DNA of 46,725 bases from Acidimicrobiia bacterium (lineage in GTDB: Bacteria; Actinomycetota; Acidimicrobiia; Acidimicrobiales; Bin134), in NCBI GenBank assembly GCA_022825005.1, contig JAJDYU010000062.1, positions 1-46,725 on the forward strand. The letters are read 5' to 3'. The notes beneath the pieces are model-generated. The model saw nothing but the letters and a program-made list of their open reading frames with translations, ran no database searches and had not been told where the DNA came from. Every line of letters begins with the position of its first letter. Position 1 is the first letter of the stretch. Both the position numbers and the translations under genes were made by a program. Of the stretch, positions 7,462 to 14,073 are shown one piece after another.

Positions 7462-9123
7462 TCAACCCACCGCCCCCACCGGCGAAGCCAAAGCCTGGGC
7501 GTGGGCGTGTTGGGCGTGGTGGGAGCTGCGGGTTAGGGGGCTGGCTTCTACGTGGGCAATACCCAGCGACTGGCCGACGGCCCGGAACTCCTCGAATTGG
7601 TCGGGCGGCACCCATCGGGCCACGGGCAGGTGGTGAGTGGTGGGGCGAAGATACTGGCCCACGGTCACGATGTCGGTGCCCACCGCGGCCAGGTCGGCCA
7701 TGGTCTGGACCACCTCTTCGTCGGTCTCTCCCAGCCCGACGATGATCGACGACTTGGTAGTCAGCCCTGCCGCCTTGGCCCGGGCCAGCACCGCCAAGCT
7801 GCGGGCGTAGCCCGCCGAGGGCCGAACCACCCGCTGGAGCCGGGCCACCGTCTCGATGTTGTGGTTCAGCACATCCGGCTGGGCATCGAAAACTACGGCC
7901 AGCGCGTCGGGGTCGCCCTTGCAGTCGGGAATGAGCACTTCCACCCGCACCCCTGGTGTGAGCTGGCGGATGGCGGCCACAACAGACGCGAACCCGGCAG
8001 CACCTCCGTCGGGCAGGTCGTCGCGGGCCACCGCAGTGATCACCGCGTAGTCCAGGCCCATGGCATCCACTGCCTTGGCCACCCGCTCGGGCTCTGCCGG
8101 ATCGAGCGACTTGGGTTTGCGGGTGTCCACCAGGCAGAAGCCGCATGCTCGAGTGCAGCGCTCACCGTTGATCATGAACGTGGCCGTTCCCTCGTTCCAG
8201 CACTCGTAGATGTTGGGGCAGCCGGCCTCCTCGCACACCGTCACCAGATTCCTGCTGTGCAATACCGACCGCAGTCGCCGGAACTCAGGACCAGTCCTAA
8301 GGGGCACCCGCATCCACTGCGGCTTGCGCCCATTGATGGCCAGCCCCTCCGACAGTCCGGCTTCGTCCATCCGGGATCGCAGCCGGACCGGTCGGCCGGG
8401 TACATCACCCGGACCCATCCCCCGGCTGAACGGGCTCAAGTCCTCGGGCCGCTGCCGCCACGCCACATCGGCCCGGTCTACTCCCTCCGCTCCCCAGCGG
8501 TCGGCGGCTCGGGCGGCCACCGCGTCCACCACCTCCCGCATGGTCGCCCGCCGTCCTTCGGCGGCCAGCGAGGTGACCGCCTTGTCGGGGATGCCGCAGG
8601 GCACGATGCGATCGAACCACTCCAAATCGCAGTCCACGTTCAGGGCAAAGCCGTGCATGGAGCGGGTGCGGCTGAGGCGCACGCCGATGGCCGCGATCTT
8701 GCGGGGGTTGTCGCGGTCGGGATCCACCCACACACCGGGATAGTCGTACAGCCGGCCGCAGCTGGGCAGCCCCAGATCACCCAGCGCGTCGATCACCAAC
8801 TGCTCAACCGAGCGCACGTAGGCCATCGTGTCGGCCATGCCCCCGCCCCGTTTGCCGGCCACGGTCATCACCGGATAACCGACGAGCTGGCCGGGTCCGT
8901 GGTAGGTGACGTCGCCGCCTCGGTCGGTGTACGCCACCTCGGCCCCCACTTCGGCCGGATCCACCAAGATGTTGGCCTCGTCGCCCCGCAGTCCCAGGGT
9001 GAACACGTGGGGATGCTCCAACAGCAGCAAGTAGTCGCCGCTCCGCTCGAACATGGCCTGCTGGCAGGCGTGGGCGTCCCGATACGACACCCGCCCCAGC
9101 CACCGGATGCGAAGCGGGCTCAT
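7462..9123 (-). CDS. lipB-lipA: LipB-LipA fusion: octanoyltransferase joined to lipoyl synthase
   Basis: One uninterrupted 553-codon frame carries two lipoate enzymes. Residues 1-215 are LipB, which moves octanoyl from acyl carrier protein to the lipoyl domain: RGGDVTYHGPGQ at 68-79, Lys142 in RKIAAIGV, SMHGFALNV at 155-163, and the catalytic Cys176 in PCGIPDKAVTSL. A linker of about 40 residues follows. Residues 265-553 are LipA, a radical-SAM enzyme that inserts two sulfurs: the auxiliary-cluster cysteines are Cys297, Cys302 and Cys308, the SAM-cluster motif is CTRACGFC (Cys323, Cys327, Cys330), and the C-terminal RSSHHA at 532-537 matches the RSSYHA motif. ATG 9123 lies 7 bases past the E2 stop; the longer open frame to 9294 only overlaps E2. 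Met252 could serve as an internal LipA start. Upstream neighbours are E2 and Lpd, the users of lipoate. Confidence 0.93.
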   Translation of the reverse strand: MSPLRIRWLGRVSYRDAHACQQAMFERSGDYLLLLEHPHVFTLGLRGDEANILVDPAEVGAEVAYTDRGGDVTYHGPGQLVGYPVMTVAGKRGGGMADTMAYVRSVEQLVIDALGDLGLPSCGRLYDYPGVWVDPDRDNPRKIAAIGVRLSRTRSMHGFALNVDCDLEWFDRIVPCGIPDKAVTSLAAEGRRATMREVVDAVAARAADRWGAEGVDRADVAWRQRPEDLSPFSRGMGPGDVPGRPVRLRSRMDEAGLSEGLAINGRKPQWMRVPLRTGPEFRRLRSVLHSRNLVTVCEEAGCPNIYECWNEGTATFMINGERCTRACGFCLVDTRKPKSLDPAEPERVAKAVDAMGLDYAVITAVARDDLPDGGAAGFASVVAAIRQLTPGVRVEVLIPDCKGDPDALAVVFDAQPDVLNHNIETVARLQRVVRPSAGYARSLAVLARAKAAGLTTKSSIIVGLGETDEEVVQTMADLAAVGTDIVTVGQYLRPTTHHLPVARWVPPDQFEEFRAVGQSLGIAHVEASPLTRSSHHAQHAHAQALASPVGAVG

Positions 9124-9130
9124 CGAAGGC

Positions 9131-10444
9131 TCATGGCATCTCGGCGTGCCAGTCGCGGGTTTCAATGATGGAGCGGACGTGGTCCAAGAAGGCGGCCACG
9201 TAGGCCCCGTCGAAGGCCCGGTGATCCCAGGCCAGGGCCAGCACCCCCACCGAGTGGACGGCGATGGCCTCACCGCCGTCTTCGGCGGTGACAACCACCG
9301 GTCGGCGGCGGATCCCGTCGGTGGACAAGATGGCCACCTGGGGCTGGTTGATTATGGGGAACTGCATCATGGTTCCCCACTGGCCGGGATTGGTGATGGT
9401 GAAGGTGCCCCCGGATATCTCATTGGCGTTCAGCTTCTTGGCCCGCGCTCGCCTCGACAGGTCGGCCACCTCTTCGGCGATCGCCGTCAGACGCTTGCGG
9501 TCGGCGTCCACCACCACCGGGGCGAGCAGCCCTTGGAAGTCGAGGTCGACGGCGACGGCCAAGTTGACGTAGTTGTGTACCACCAGCTCGTTGTCTCCCA
9601 CAGAGGCGTTGATGTGGGGATATTCGTGGATGGCGTCGCTCACCGCCCGGGCGATGAAGGGCAGGTAGGTGAGGCTGAAGCCGTGCTCGGCCTTGAACTC
9701 CTCCCGGTGGGCCCGGCGCACTTGCTCCACCCCTTCGAAGTCCACTTCCACTGCGGTCAGCACATGGGGCGACATCTGCTTCGACCGCACCATGTGCTCG
9801 CCGGTGATGCGGCGTATGTTGCTGAGCGGCACCACCGTGTCCCGCTCAGCCGATCGATGCGGTGCCGGCGGTGCAGACGGCCGCGCAGCCGGGGTCGGCG
9901 GACCGGCGGCGCGGCTCTGAGCGATGTGCGCCTCCACGTCGGAGCGGGTGATCCTCCCGCCCTTGCCGGTGCCGGAGATCTGCGAGGGGTCTAGCCCGTT
10001 CTCGGCGATGAGCCGGCGCACCACCGGCGACAGCACCAAGCCGTCGCCGCCTGTGGAGGGGGCGCCCGGTGCCACCGGTGCCGGTTCTGGGGGCGGCGGC
10101 GGAGGCGGCGGGGGCGGCGGCGGGGCTGCTTCTGCGGCCGGCTCAGACGCGGGAGGCGCCGCTTCGGCTGGGGGCGCGGATGGCTCAGACGCAGGTGGGG
10201 CAGCCGCGCCGTCCTCGCTCAGAACGGCGATCACCGCGCCCACTTCCACCGTGTCTCCCTCGGCGGCGACGATCTCCACCAACACCCCCGACATGGGCGA
10301 GGGCACCTCGGAGTCCACCTTGTCGGTGGACACCTCAAAAAGGGGCTCGTCTTCGGCCACCTCGTCGCCCACCTGCTTGTACCACTGGATGATGGTGCCC
10401 TCCATCACCGTCTCACCAAGCTGCGGCATCCTTACCTCTGACAT
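9131..10444 (-). CDS. 2-oxoacid dehydrogenase E2 component (dihydrolipoamide acyltransferase)
   Basis: A 437-residue E2. One lipoyl domain (1-78) carries the lipoylation site Lys42 in STDKVDSE. A long Ala/Pro-rich linker with an unbroken run of 12 prolines follows, then an E1/E3-binding domain (SPVVRRLIAENG to SDVEAHI), then the acyltransferase core with His408 and Asp412 in DHRAFDG. E2 passes acyl groups from E1 to CoA. The gene lies 18 bases after lpdA with a strong Shine-Dalgarno (GAGGAGAA) and 7 bases before the LipB-LipA gene. The sequence alone does not settle whether it serves pyruvate, 2-oxoglutarate or branched-chain acids; aceE at 14074 makes pyruvate likely, and in several actinobacteria one E2 serves both pyruvate and 2-oxoglutarate complexes. 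Confidence 0.9.
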   Translation of the reverse strand: MSEVRMPQLGETVMEGTIIQWYKQVGDEVAEDEPLFEVSTDKVDSEVPSPMSGVLVEIVAAEGDTVEVGAVIAVLSEDGAAAPPASEPSAPPAEAAPPASEPAAEAAPPPPPPPPPPPPEPAPVAPGAPSTGGDGLVLSPVVRRLIAENGLDPSQISGTGKGGRITRSDVEAHIAQSRAAGPPTPAARPSAPPAPHRSAERDTVVPLSNIRRITGEHMVRSKQMSPHVLTAVEVDFEGVEQVRRAHREEFKAEHGFSLTYLPFIARAVSDAIHEYPHINASVGDNELVVHNYVNLAVAVDLDFQGLLAPVVVDADRKRLTAIAEEVADLSRRARAKKLNANEISGGTFTITNPGQWGTMMQFPIINQPQVAILSTDGIRRRPVVVTAEDGGEAIAVHSVGVLALAWDHRAFDGAYVAAFLDHVRSIIETRDWHAEMP

Positions 10445-10462
10445 CGATTCTCCTCAGTCCAA

Positions 10463-11860
10463 TCAATGGAGAGCCCGGCCGGTGAGTGACAGCACCGACT
10501 CGCCGAATAGCTCGCTCATGGTGGGGTGGGGCTGTATGAACTCGGCGACTTCCGGCACGGTGGCTTCCCAGTTCACCGCCAGATAGCCCTGGCCCAACTG
10601 CTCGGTCACCCAGGGGCCCACCATGTGGACTCCGAGAATGCGCCCGCCGGTCCCATCACCGTCGCTCTCCGCGATGACCTTGACCAACCCGTCGGTTTCC
10701 CCCACGATCATGGCCCGCCCGTTGCCCATGAAACGGTGTACCGATGTGGCCACGTGGAAGCCAGCCTCTTGGGCCGACGCCTCGGTATGGCCCACAAAGG
10801 CCACCTCAGGGTGGCAGTAGATGGCCCATGGGACATTGCCGTAGTCAATTGGCGCGGGCGACTCCCCCAGCAGGTGCTTGACCACCATGATGGCCTCGGC
10901 GAACGCCACGTGGGCCAGCTGCGGGGTGCGGACCACATCGCCCACGGCATACACCCCCGGTGCGGTGGTCAGGCAGAACTCATCCACGACCACGTAGCCC
11001 CCGTCGTCTGTCTCCACTCCGGCGGCTTCCAATCCCAGGCCATCGGTGAACGGACGACGGCCCACGCACACCACCACTGCGTCAACCGCCAAGGGGTCGG
11101 CACTGTCTATTTCCAGTTCCACGCCATCGCTGTTTGGCCGACAGCCGGCCACCGACACCCCGGTGCGAATCTCGATCTTTCGCTTCTTGAACGCCCGGGT
11201 CAGCATCTTCACCACGTCGTCGTCTGCCCCCAGCAGGATGCGAGGCAGCGCCTCCAGAACGGTCACGTTCGAGCCCAAATCGGCCAGCATCGAGGCGAAC
11301 TCCAGGCCGATGGCCCCGCCGCCGATGATCGCCGCCCGCTCGGGCAATTCGGTGATGGATAGCAGCTCGTCGCTGGTCAGCACCTTCTCGCCGTCGACTT
11401 CGAATCCGGGCAGTATGCGGGGCACCGATCCGGTGGCCAGGACCACATAGTCGGCGGTCAGCGTCACATCCCCCGACTCCCCACCCGACACCGTGACCAA
11501 CCGGTCGGGCCCAAGCGAGCCCCACCCGTCCAGCACCGTGACCTTGCGGCCCTCCAACAGCTTTCCCACTCCCTTGTGGAGCTGGTCCACGATCTGCTGT
11601 TTTCGAGCCTGGGCCGCCTCCATGTCCACTGTCGGCGACGAAGCGGCGATGCCGAACTGATCGGCGTGGGCCACGGTGCGGTACACCGAAGCCGTCTCCA
11701 GCAGCTCTTTTGCCGGGATGCAGCCCACATGCAGGCAGGTTCCGCCCAGTTTCTGCTTCTCCACCACCGCAACGTCGAGGCCGGCGGCCGCGCCGTATAG
11801 CGCGGCGGCATACCCGCCGGGCCCACCGCCGACCACCACCACGTCATGGCTGCTGCTCAT
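10463..11860 (-). CDS. lpdA: Dihydrolipoyl dehydrogenase (E3)
   Basis: A 465-residue flavoprotein disulfide reductase. It has the FAD loop GGGPGG at 11-16, the redox disulfide in GGTCLHVGCIP (Cys42, Cys47), a central NAD loop GGGAIGLEFA, the second FAD motif in YAVGDV, and the C-terminal HPTMSE that supplies the active-site His-Glu pair. It reoxidises dihydrolipoyl groups on E2 with NAD. The start is ATG 11860; the longer open frame to 11953 is not plausible because the family N-terminus begins at this Met and a TAGGCT box ends 7 bases upstream. First gene of an lpdA-E2-lipB/lipA unit. Confidence 0.93.
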   Translation of the reverse strand: MSSSHDVVVVGGGPGGYAAALYGAAAGLDVAVVEKQKLGGTCLHVGCIPAKELLETASVYRTVAHADQFGIAASSPTVDMEAAQARKQQIVDQLHKGVGKLLEGRKVTVLDGWGSLGPDRLVTVSGGESGDVTLTADYVVLATGSVPRILPGFEVDGEKVLTSDELLSITELPERAAIIGGGAIGLEFASMLADLGSNVTVLEALPRILLGADDDVVKMLTRAFKKRKIEIRTGVSVAGCRPNSDGVELEIDSADPLAVDAVVVCVGRRPFTDGLGLEAAGVETDDGGYVVVDEFCLTTAPGVYAVGDVVRTPQLAHVAFAEAIMVVKHLLGESPAPIDYGNVPWAIYCHPEVAFVGHTEASAQEAGFHVATSVHRFMGNGRAMIVGETDGLVKVIAESDGDGTGGRILGVHMVGPWVTEQLGQGYLAVNWEATVPEVAEFIQPHPTMSELFGESVLSLTGRALH

Positions 11861-11867
11861 GGCAACC

Positions 11868-11873
11868 AGCCTA
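11868..11873 (-). promoter_or_regulatory. -10 box (TAGGCT) for a leaderless lpdA operon
   Basis: TAGGCT ends 7 bases before ATG 11860 on the minus strand, the spacing seen for several other genes here. It would drive lpdA, E2 and the LipB-LipA fusion. Confidence 0.5.
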
Positions 11874-11913
11874 TTGGGTAGTGAGCAGCGCAACTGCCGT
11901 ATATGGTTGGGGG

Positions 11914-11983
11914 TGGAGCTAGAGGGGATCGAACCCTCCCGGCCAGGTGTCAAGTCTTCACCGGCCCGACCACGGGTAGCCCC
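11914..11983 (-). ncRNA. tRNA-like element with alanine-type acceptor end; not a canonical tRNA
   Basis: On the minus strand GGGGCTA (11983-11977) pairs with TAGCTCC (11921-11915) over 7 bp with a G3-U70 wobble, the alanine identity pair shared by tRNA-Ala and tmRNA, followed by discriminator A. Next to it is a perfect T-arm: GAGGG, loop TTCGATC, CCCTC. The interior is wrong for a tRNA: only 14 bases (CCCG-TGGT-CGGG-CC) stand in for the D region, and the middle hairpin (GGCCGGTG, 9-base loop, CACC-T-GGCC) has no U33 or sensible anticodon. Total length is 70. It may be a decayed or chimeric tRNA-Ala, a tRNA-like domain of another RNA, or a processing or regulatory structure upstream of lpdA. 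CCA is not fully encoded. Confidence 0.5.
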
Positions 11984-12150
11984 ATTTGGGAGAAAGCACT
12001 GCTCTCTCCGAGGGCCGCACCGGGCCTGCTGTACGGGTCCGGTGCGGCCCCGTACAGCATACGGTGAAATTTACTGAAAATGATCTAGTCTCACTTTGTT
12101 GGGTTCCCTATACCCTGACCCCGGGCCCATGGGTGATTCTGGCCCACGGG
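11984..12150. other. Non-coding, structure-rich gap between lpdA and the lapA-like unit
   Basis: The non-coding gap between lpdA and the small ORF at 12151 runs from 11861 to 12150. Besides the tRNA-like element it holds two interlocked inverted repeats (12012-12059), an AT-richer segment (12060-12110) and the arm of a hairpin that reaches the end of the small ORF. I see no protein-coding potential with family resemblance in it. Confidence 0.6.
12012..12059. repeat. Two interlocked perfect inverted repeats (A-B-A'-B' order)
   Basis: Repeat A is GGGCCGCACCGG at 12012-12023 with its perfect complement at 12039-12050. Repeat B is TGCTGTACGGG at 12027-12037 with its perfect complement at 12049-12059. 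The arms alternate, and the second arms share two bases, so the RNA can form either hairpin (12 or 11 bp) or, with slight fraying, an H-type pseudoknot. In minus-strand direction it lies about 28 bases ahead of the tRNA-like element. No T-run follows on either strand, so a simple intrinsic terminator is unlikely. Confidence 0.75.
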
Positions 12151-12154
12151 TCAG
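12115..12154 (-). terminator. Hairpin at the end of the lapA-like unit
   Basis: CTGACCC (12115-12121) pairs with GGGTCAG (12148-12154), and inside it GGGCC (12123-12127) pairs with GGCCC (12141-12145), leaving a 13-base loop. It starts at the stop codon of the small ORF read on the minus strand. There is no clear U-tract, so termination is only a suggestion. Confidence 0.3.
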
Positions 12155-12243
12155 CGCAGGATCAGAACCGCCTGAACGGCGAATGCCACCAAAATGGCCA
12201 CCCCGCACAGCAGGGCCAAAAGGATCAACCGGCGGGTGCTCAC
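12151..12243 (-). CDS. Small membrane peptide, 30 residues, downstream of the LapA-like gene
   Basis: GTG 12243 opens a frame encoding a basic start (STRR), an unbroken hydrophobic stretch of about 24 residues (LILLALLCGVAILV and onward) and a final LR before TGA at 12153-12151. It begins 10 bases after the stop of the LapA-like gene on the same strand. The composition is that of a single-pass small membrane protein with a positive-inside N-terminus. I see no strong Shine-Dalgarno, so translation may be coupled to the gene upstream. Function unknown; it could assist the LapA-like protein. Confidence 0.45.
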   Translation of the reverse strand: MSTRRLILLALLCGVAILVAFAVQAVLILR

Positions 12244-12253
12244 CGCGACAGGC

Positions 12254-12556
12254 TCAGCGGCCGCTGCGACGCCGGCGGCCCATGTACCAGCCGACAATCT
12301 CGGTACAGACCACGCTGAGCACGATGGTGATCAACAGCAGTAGGAACAGCGGCAGATCCCAGTCCCATCCCAAGAAGTTGACCCGGGTCTCGTTCGTGTT
12401 TTGAGCGATGAACACAATCAGCGCCACTGCGGCCAGCACACCGAGCACCATCCGGGCGTTGATCTGCCGGAGCACATCGGTAAACGACCGGGATTTCGGC
12501 TCAGCTCTCTCGGTGCCTTGGTGGTCGTAGGGAGGTCTCGGCTGCGGTTCAGACAT
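12254..12556 (-). CDS. LapA-domain (DUF1049) membrane protein
   Basis: A 100-residue protein. A polar, proline-rich N-terminus (1-34) is followed by a membrane segment (MVLGVLAAVALIVFIAQN), the LapA/DUF1049 hallmark NTNETRVNFLGWDWDLPL, and a second membrane segment (LFLLLLITIVLSVVCTEIV), ending in a basic RRRRSGR tail. In proteobacteria LapA takes part in lipopolysaccharide assembly control; the actinobacterial versions lack a clear role. TAGCGT ends 6 bases upstream of ATG 12556, so the transcript is probably leaderless. Divergent from the TIGR01777 gene. Confidence 0.8.
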   Translation of the reverse strand: MSEPQPRPPYDHQGTERAEPKSRSFTDVLRQINARMVLGVLAAVALIVFIAQNTNETRVNFLGWDWDLPLFLLLLITIVLSVVCTEIVGWYMGRRRRSGR

Positions 12557-12562
12557 ACACCT

Positions 12563-12568
12563 ACGCTA
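12563..12568 (-). promoter_or_regulatory. -10 box (TAGCGT) for the leaderless lapA-like transcript
   Basis: TAGCGT ends exactly 6 bases before ATG 12556 on the minus strand. Confidence 0.5.
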
Positions 12569-12614
12569 CCCGCGACCGGCCATTCGAGGAGGCCCGTTCA
12601 TGGGCGCCAATCCA

Positions 12615-12620
12615 TACACT
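12615..12620 (+). promoter_or_regulatory. -10 box (TACACT) for the leaderless TIGR01777-family gene
   Basis: TACACT ends 6 bases before ATG 12627. This supports that start over the in-frame ATG 12600. Confidence 0.5.
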
Positions 12621-12626
12621 GGAGTC

Positions 12627-13523
12627 ATGAGAGTTGCCGTGGCCGGAGCATCGGGGCTGATCGGGTCGGCACTGGTCTGCCAGTTGCGATCTTCGGGGCA
12701 TGAAGCGGTTCGGCTGGTGCGCGACCGCAGTGAGAGGGCCGACGACGCCCGTTACTGGAACCCGGCCACCGGCGACATCGATGACAATGCCTTCGCCGGC
12801 GTCGACGGGGTGGTGAATCTGGCCGGTGCCGGCATCGGGGACCGCCGCTGGAGCGAGCGTCGCAAGCGCGAGTTGCGGGTCAGCCGGGTGGACGCCACCG
12901 AGCTGTTGGTGGAGGCCATGGGCGCGGCCCCGACTCCCCCGGCGGTGCTGGTGGCCGGCTCAGCGGTGGGCTACTACGGGGATCGGGGGGACGAGGTGCT
13001 CGACGAGCAGTCCGGTCCGGGCACCGGATTCCTGGCCGCCCTGTCCGCCGACTGGGAGGCGGCTGCCTGCGAAGCGGAGAGCGCGGGCATCCGCGTGGCC
13101 TTGGCCCGCACCGGGCTGGTGGTGGCCGAAAACGCCCCATTCCTGACCCGGATGCTGCCCCTGTTCAAGCTGGGCCTGGGCGGGCCTCTGGGCCGCGGTC
13201 AGCAGTGGTGGCCGTGGATTTCGCTGGAGGACGAGGTGAGAGCCCTGGTTTTCTTGCTGGAATCTGGTGTCTCAGGCCCGGTGAACCTGTGCGCTCCCAA
13301 CCCGGTCACCAACCGGGAGTTCACCGGTGTCTTGGCCTCGGTGCTGCGCCGTCCCGCGGCTTTGGCTGTTCCCCGCTTCGGCCCCCGGCTGTTGCTCGGC
13401 CGCGAGCTGGCCGACGGACTGCTGTTCTCCAGCACCCGAGCCCATCCCGCAGCTTTAGCCGCTGCGGGCTTCGAATTCCACCACTCTGATCTGCGAGGGG
13501 CGCTGGAAGAGATTCTGCGCTGA
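12627..13523 (+). CDS. TIGR01777-family NAD(P)-binding epimerase-like protein (SDR39U1/YfcH type)
   Basis: A 298-residue extended SDR. It starts with the Rossmann motif VAVAGASGLIGSALV and contains VNLAGAGIGDRRW and the long segment with AGSAVGYYGDRG that define the TIGR01777 group; the WPWISLEDEVRAL segment is also typical. The enzymatic substrate of this family is not settled; members are described as nucleoside-sugar epimerase-like. ATG 12627 is chosen because the Rossmann motif begins there, GGAG and a TACACT box lie just upstream, and ATG 12600 adds nine residues unlike the family. It converges with rnhA with an 11-base gap. Confidence 0.88.
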   Translation: MRVAVAGASGLIGSALVCQLRSSGHEAVRLVRDRSERADDARYWNPATGDIDDNAFAGVDGVVNLAGAGIGDRRWSERRKRELRVSRVDATELLVEAMGAAPTPPAVLVAGSAVGYYGDRGDEVLDEQSGPGTGFLAALSADWEAAACEAESAGIRVALARTGLVVAENAPFLTRMLPLFKLGLGGPLGRGQQWWPWISLEDEVRALVFLLESGVSGPVNLCAPNPVTNREFTGVLASVLRRPAALAVPRFGPRLLLGRELADGLLFSSTRAHPAALAAAGFEFHHSDLRGALEEILR

Positions 13524-13538
13524 TCGAAACCAGATCAG
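13520..13538. terminator. Hairpin between convergent genes
   Basis: CTGATC and GATCAG form a perfect 6-bp stem with a 7-base loop straddling the stop codons of the TIGR01777 gene and rnhA. It could act in both directions, though U-tracts are absent. Confidence 0.3.
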
Positions 13539-13993
13539 AACAGCGACTGTTCTTCGACCACGTCCTGGCTGTCGGCCGCCTCGGTGGCCAGGCGGTCGGC
13601 CTCGTCGTTCCAGCGGTTGCCGGCGTGGCCCTTCACCCAGTGGAAGGCGATAGTGCGGGCCTGAACCTGCTCGATGATCTGCTTCCAAAGGTCCTGGTTC
13701 GCCACTGGCTTCTTGTCGGCGGTGCGCCAGCCTCGGCGGATCCACCCCTCCCACCACCGGTCTCTGAAGCAATTCACCACGTAGGTGGAGTCGCAATACA
13801 CCTCCAGCGGCCCATCCAGCGACCGCAGCGCTTCCAGCACCCCCATGAGCTCCATGCGGTTGTTGGTGGTTTGGGGTGCACCACCCGATCCCGAAGGCCC
13901 ATCGGGCACCACCCAACCCCATCCACCCGGTCCGGGGTTCCCCCGACAAGCACCGTCTGTGTACACCACAGTGGGCTTTCCAGCATCGGGCAT
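13535..13993 (-). CDS. rnhA: Ribonuclease HI
   Basis: A 152-residue RNase H. The carboxylate set is complete: Asp13 in YTDGACRGNPG, Glu48 in NNRMELMG, Asp68 in YCDSTYV and Asp133 in NDEADRLA; HWVKGHAGN carries the conserved His. It cleaves RNA in RNA-DNA hybrids (R-loops, Okazaki primers) in the cytoplasm. ATG 13993 gives the normal N-terminus; the frame is open to 14032 but the added 13 residues do not fit. Divergent from aceE. Confidence 0.95.
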   Translation of the reverse strand: MPDAGKPTVVYTDGACRGNPGPGGWGWVVPDGPSGSGGAPQTTNNRMELMGVLEALRSLDGPLEVYCDSTYVVNCFRDRWWEGWIRRGWRTADKKPVANQDLWKQIIEQVQARTIAFHWVKGHAGNRWNDEADRLATEAADSQDVVEEQSLF

Positions 13994-14022
13994 CCGCTCA
14001 TGCTGGCATGACCGCCTCAGAA

Positions 14023-14052
14023 TTGAAAGCATTAGGCACAGCTATGTACCTC
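14023..14052 (+). promoter_or_regulatory. Candidate aceE promoter
   Basis: TTGAAA (14023-14028) lies 18 bases before TACCTC (14047-14052); an alternative -10, TATGTA, is at 14043-14048. The element is in the rnhA/aceE divergent gap with a 21-base leader to GTG 14074. Confidence 0.35.
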
Positions 14053-14073
14053 TCACACCAAGGGCAATAGACC

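Noticed and set aside
9124..9294. Longer start for the LipB-LipA gene at 9294
   Set aside because: The extra 57 residues overlap the E2 gene in another frame and do not resemble LipB; ATG 9123 begins the family sequence.
11914..11983. A standard tRNA-Val or tRNA-Ser reading of the same element
   Set aside because: Loops containing GAC or TGA can be drawn, but their flanking stems do not pair.
12012..12059. A simple Rho-independent terminator
   Set aside because: Neither strand has a T-run after the stems, and the alternating arms argue for switching or a pseudoknot instead.
11914..12260. A complete tmRNA gene on the minus strand
   Set aside because: The 3' end looks tmRNA/tRNA-Ala-like, but I found no matching 5' acceptor about 350 bases upstream and no tag reading frame ending in Ala-Ala. 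The only matching 5' strand is 70 bases away.
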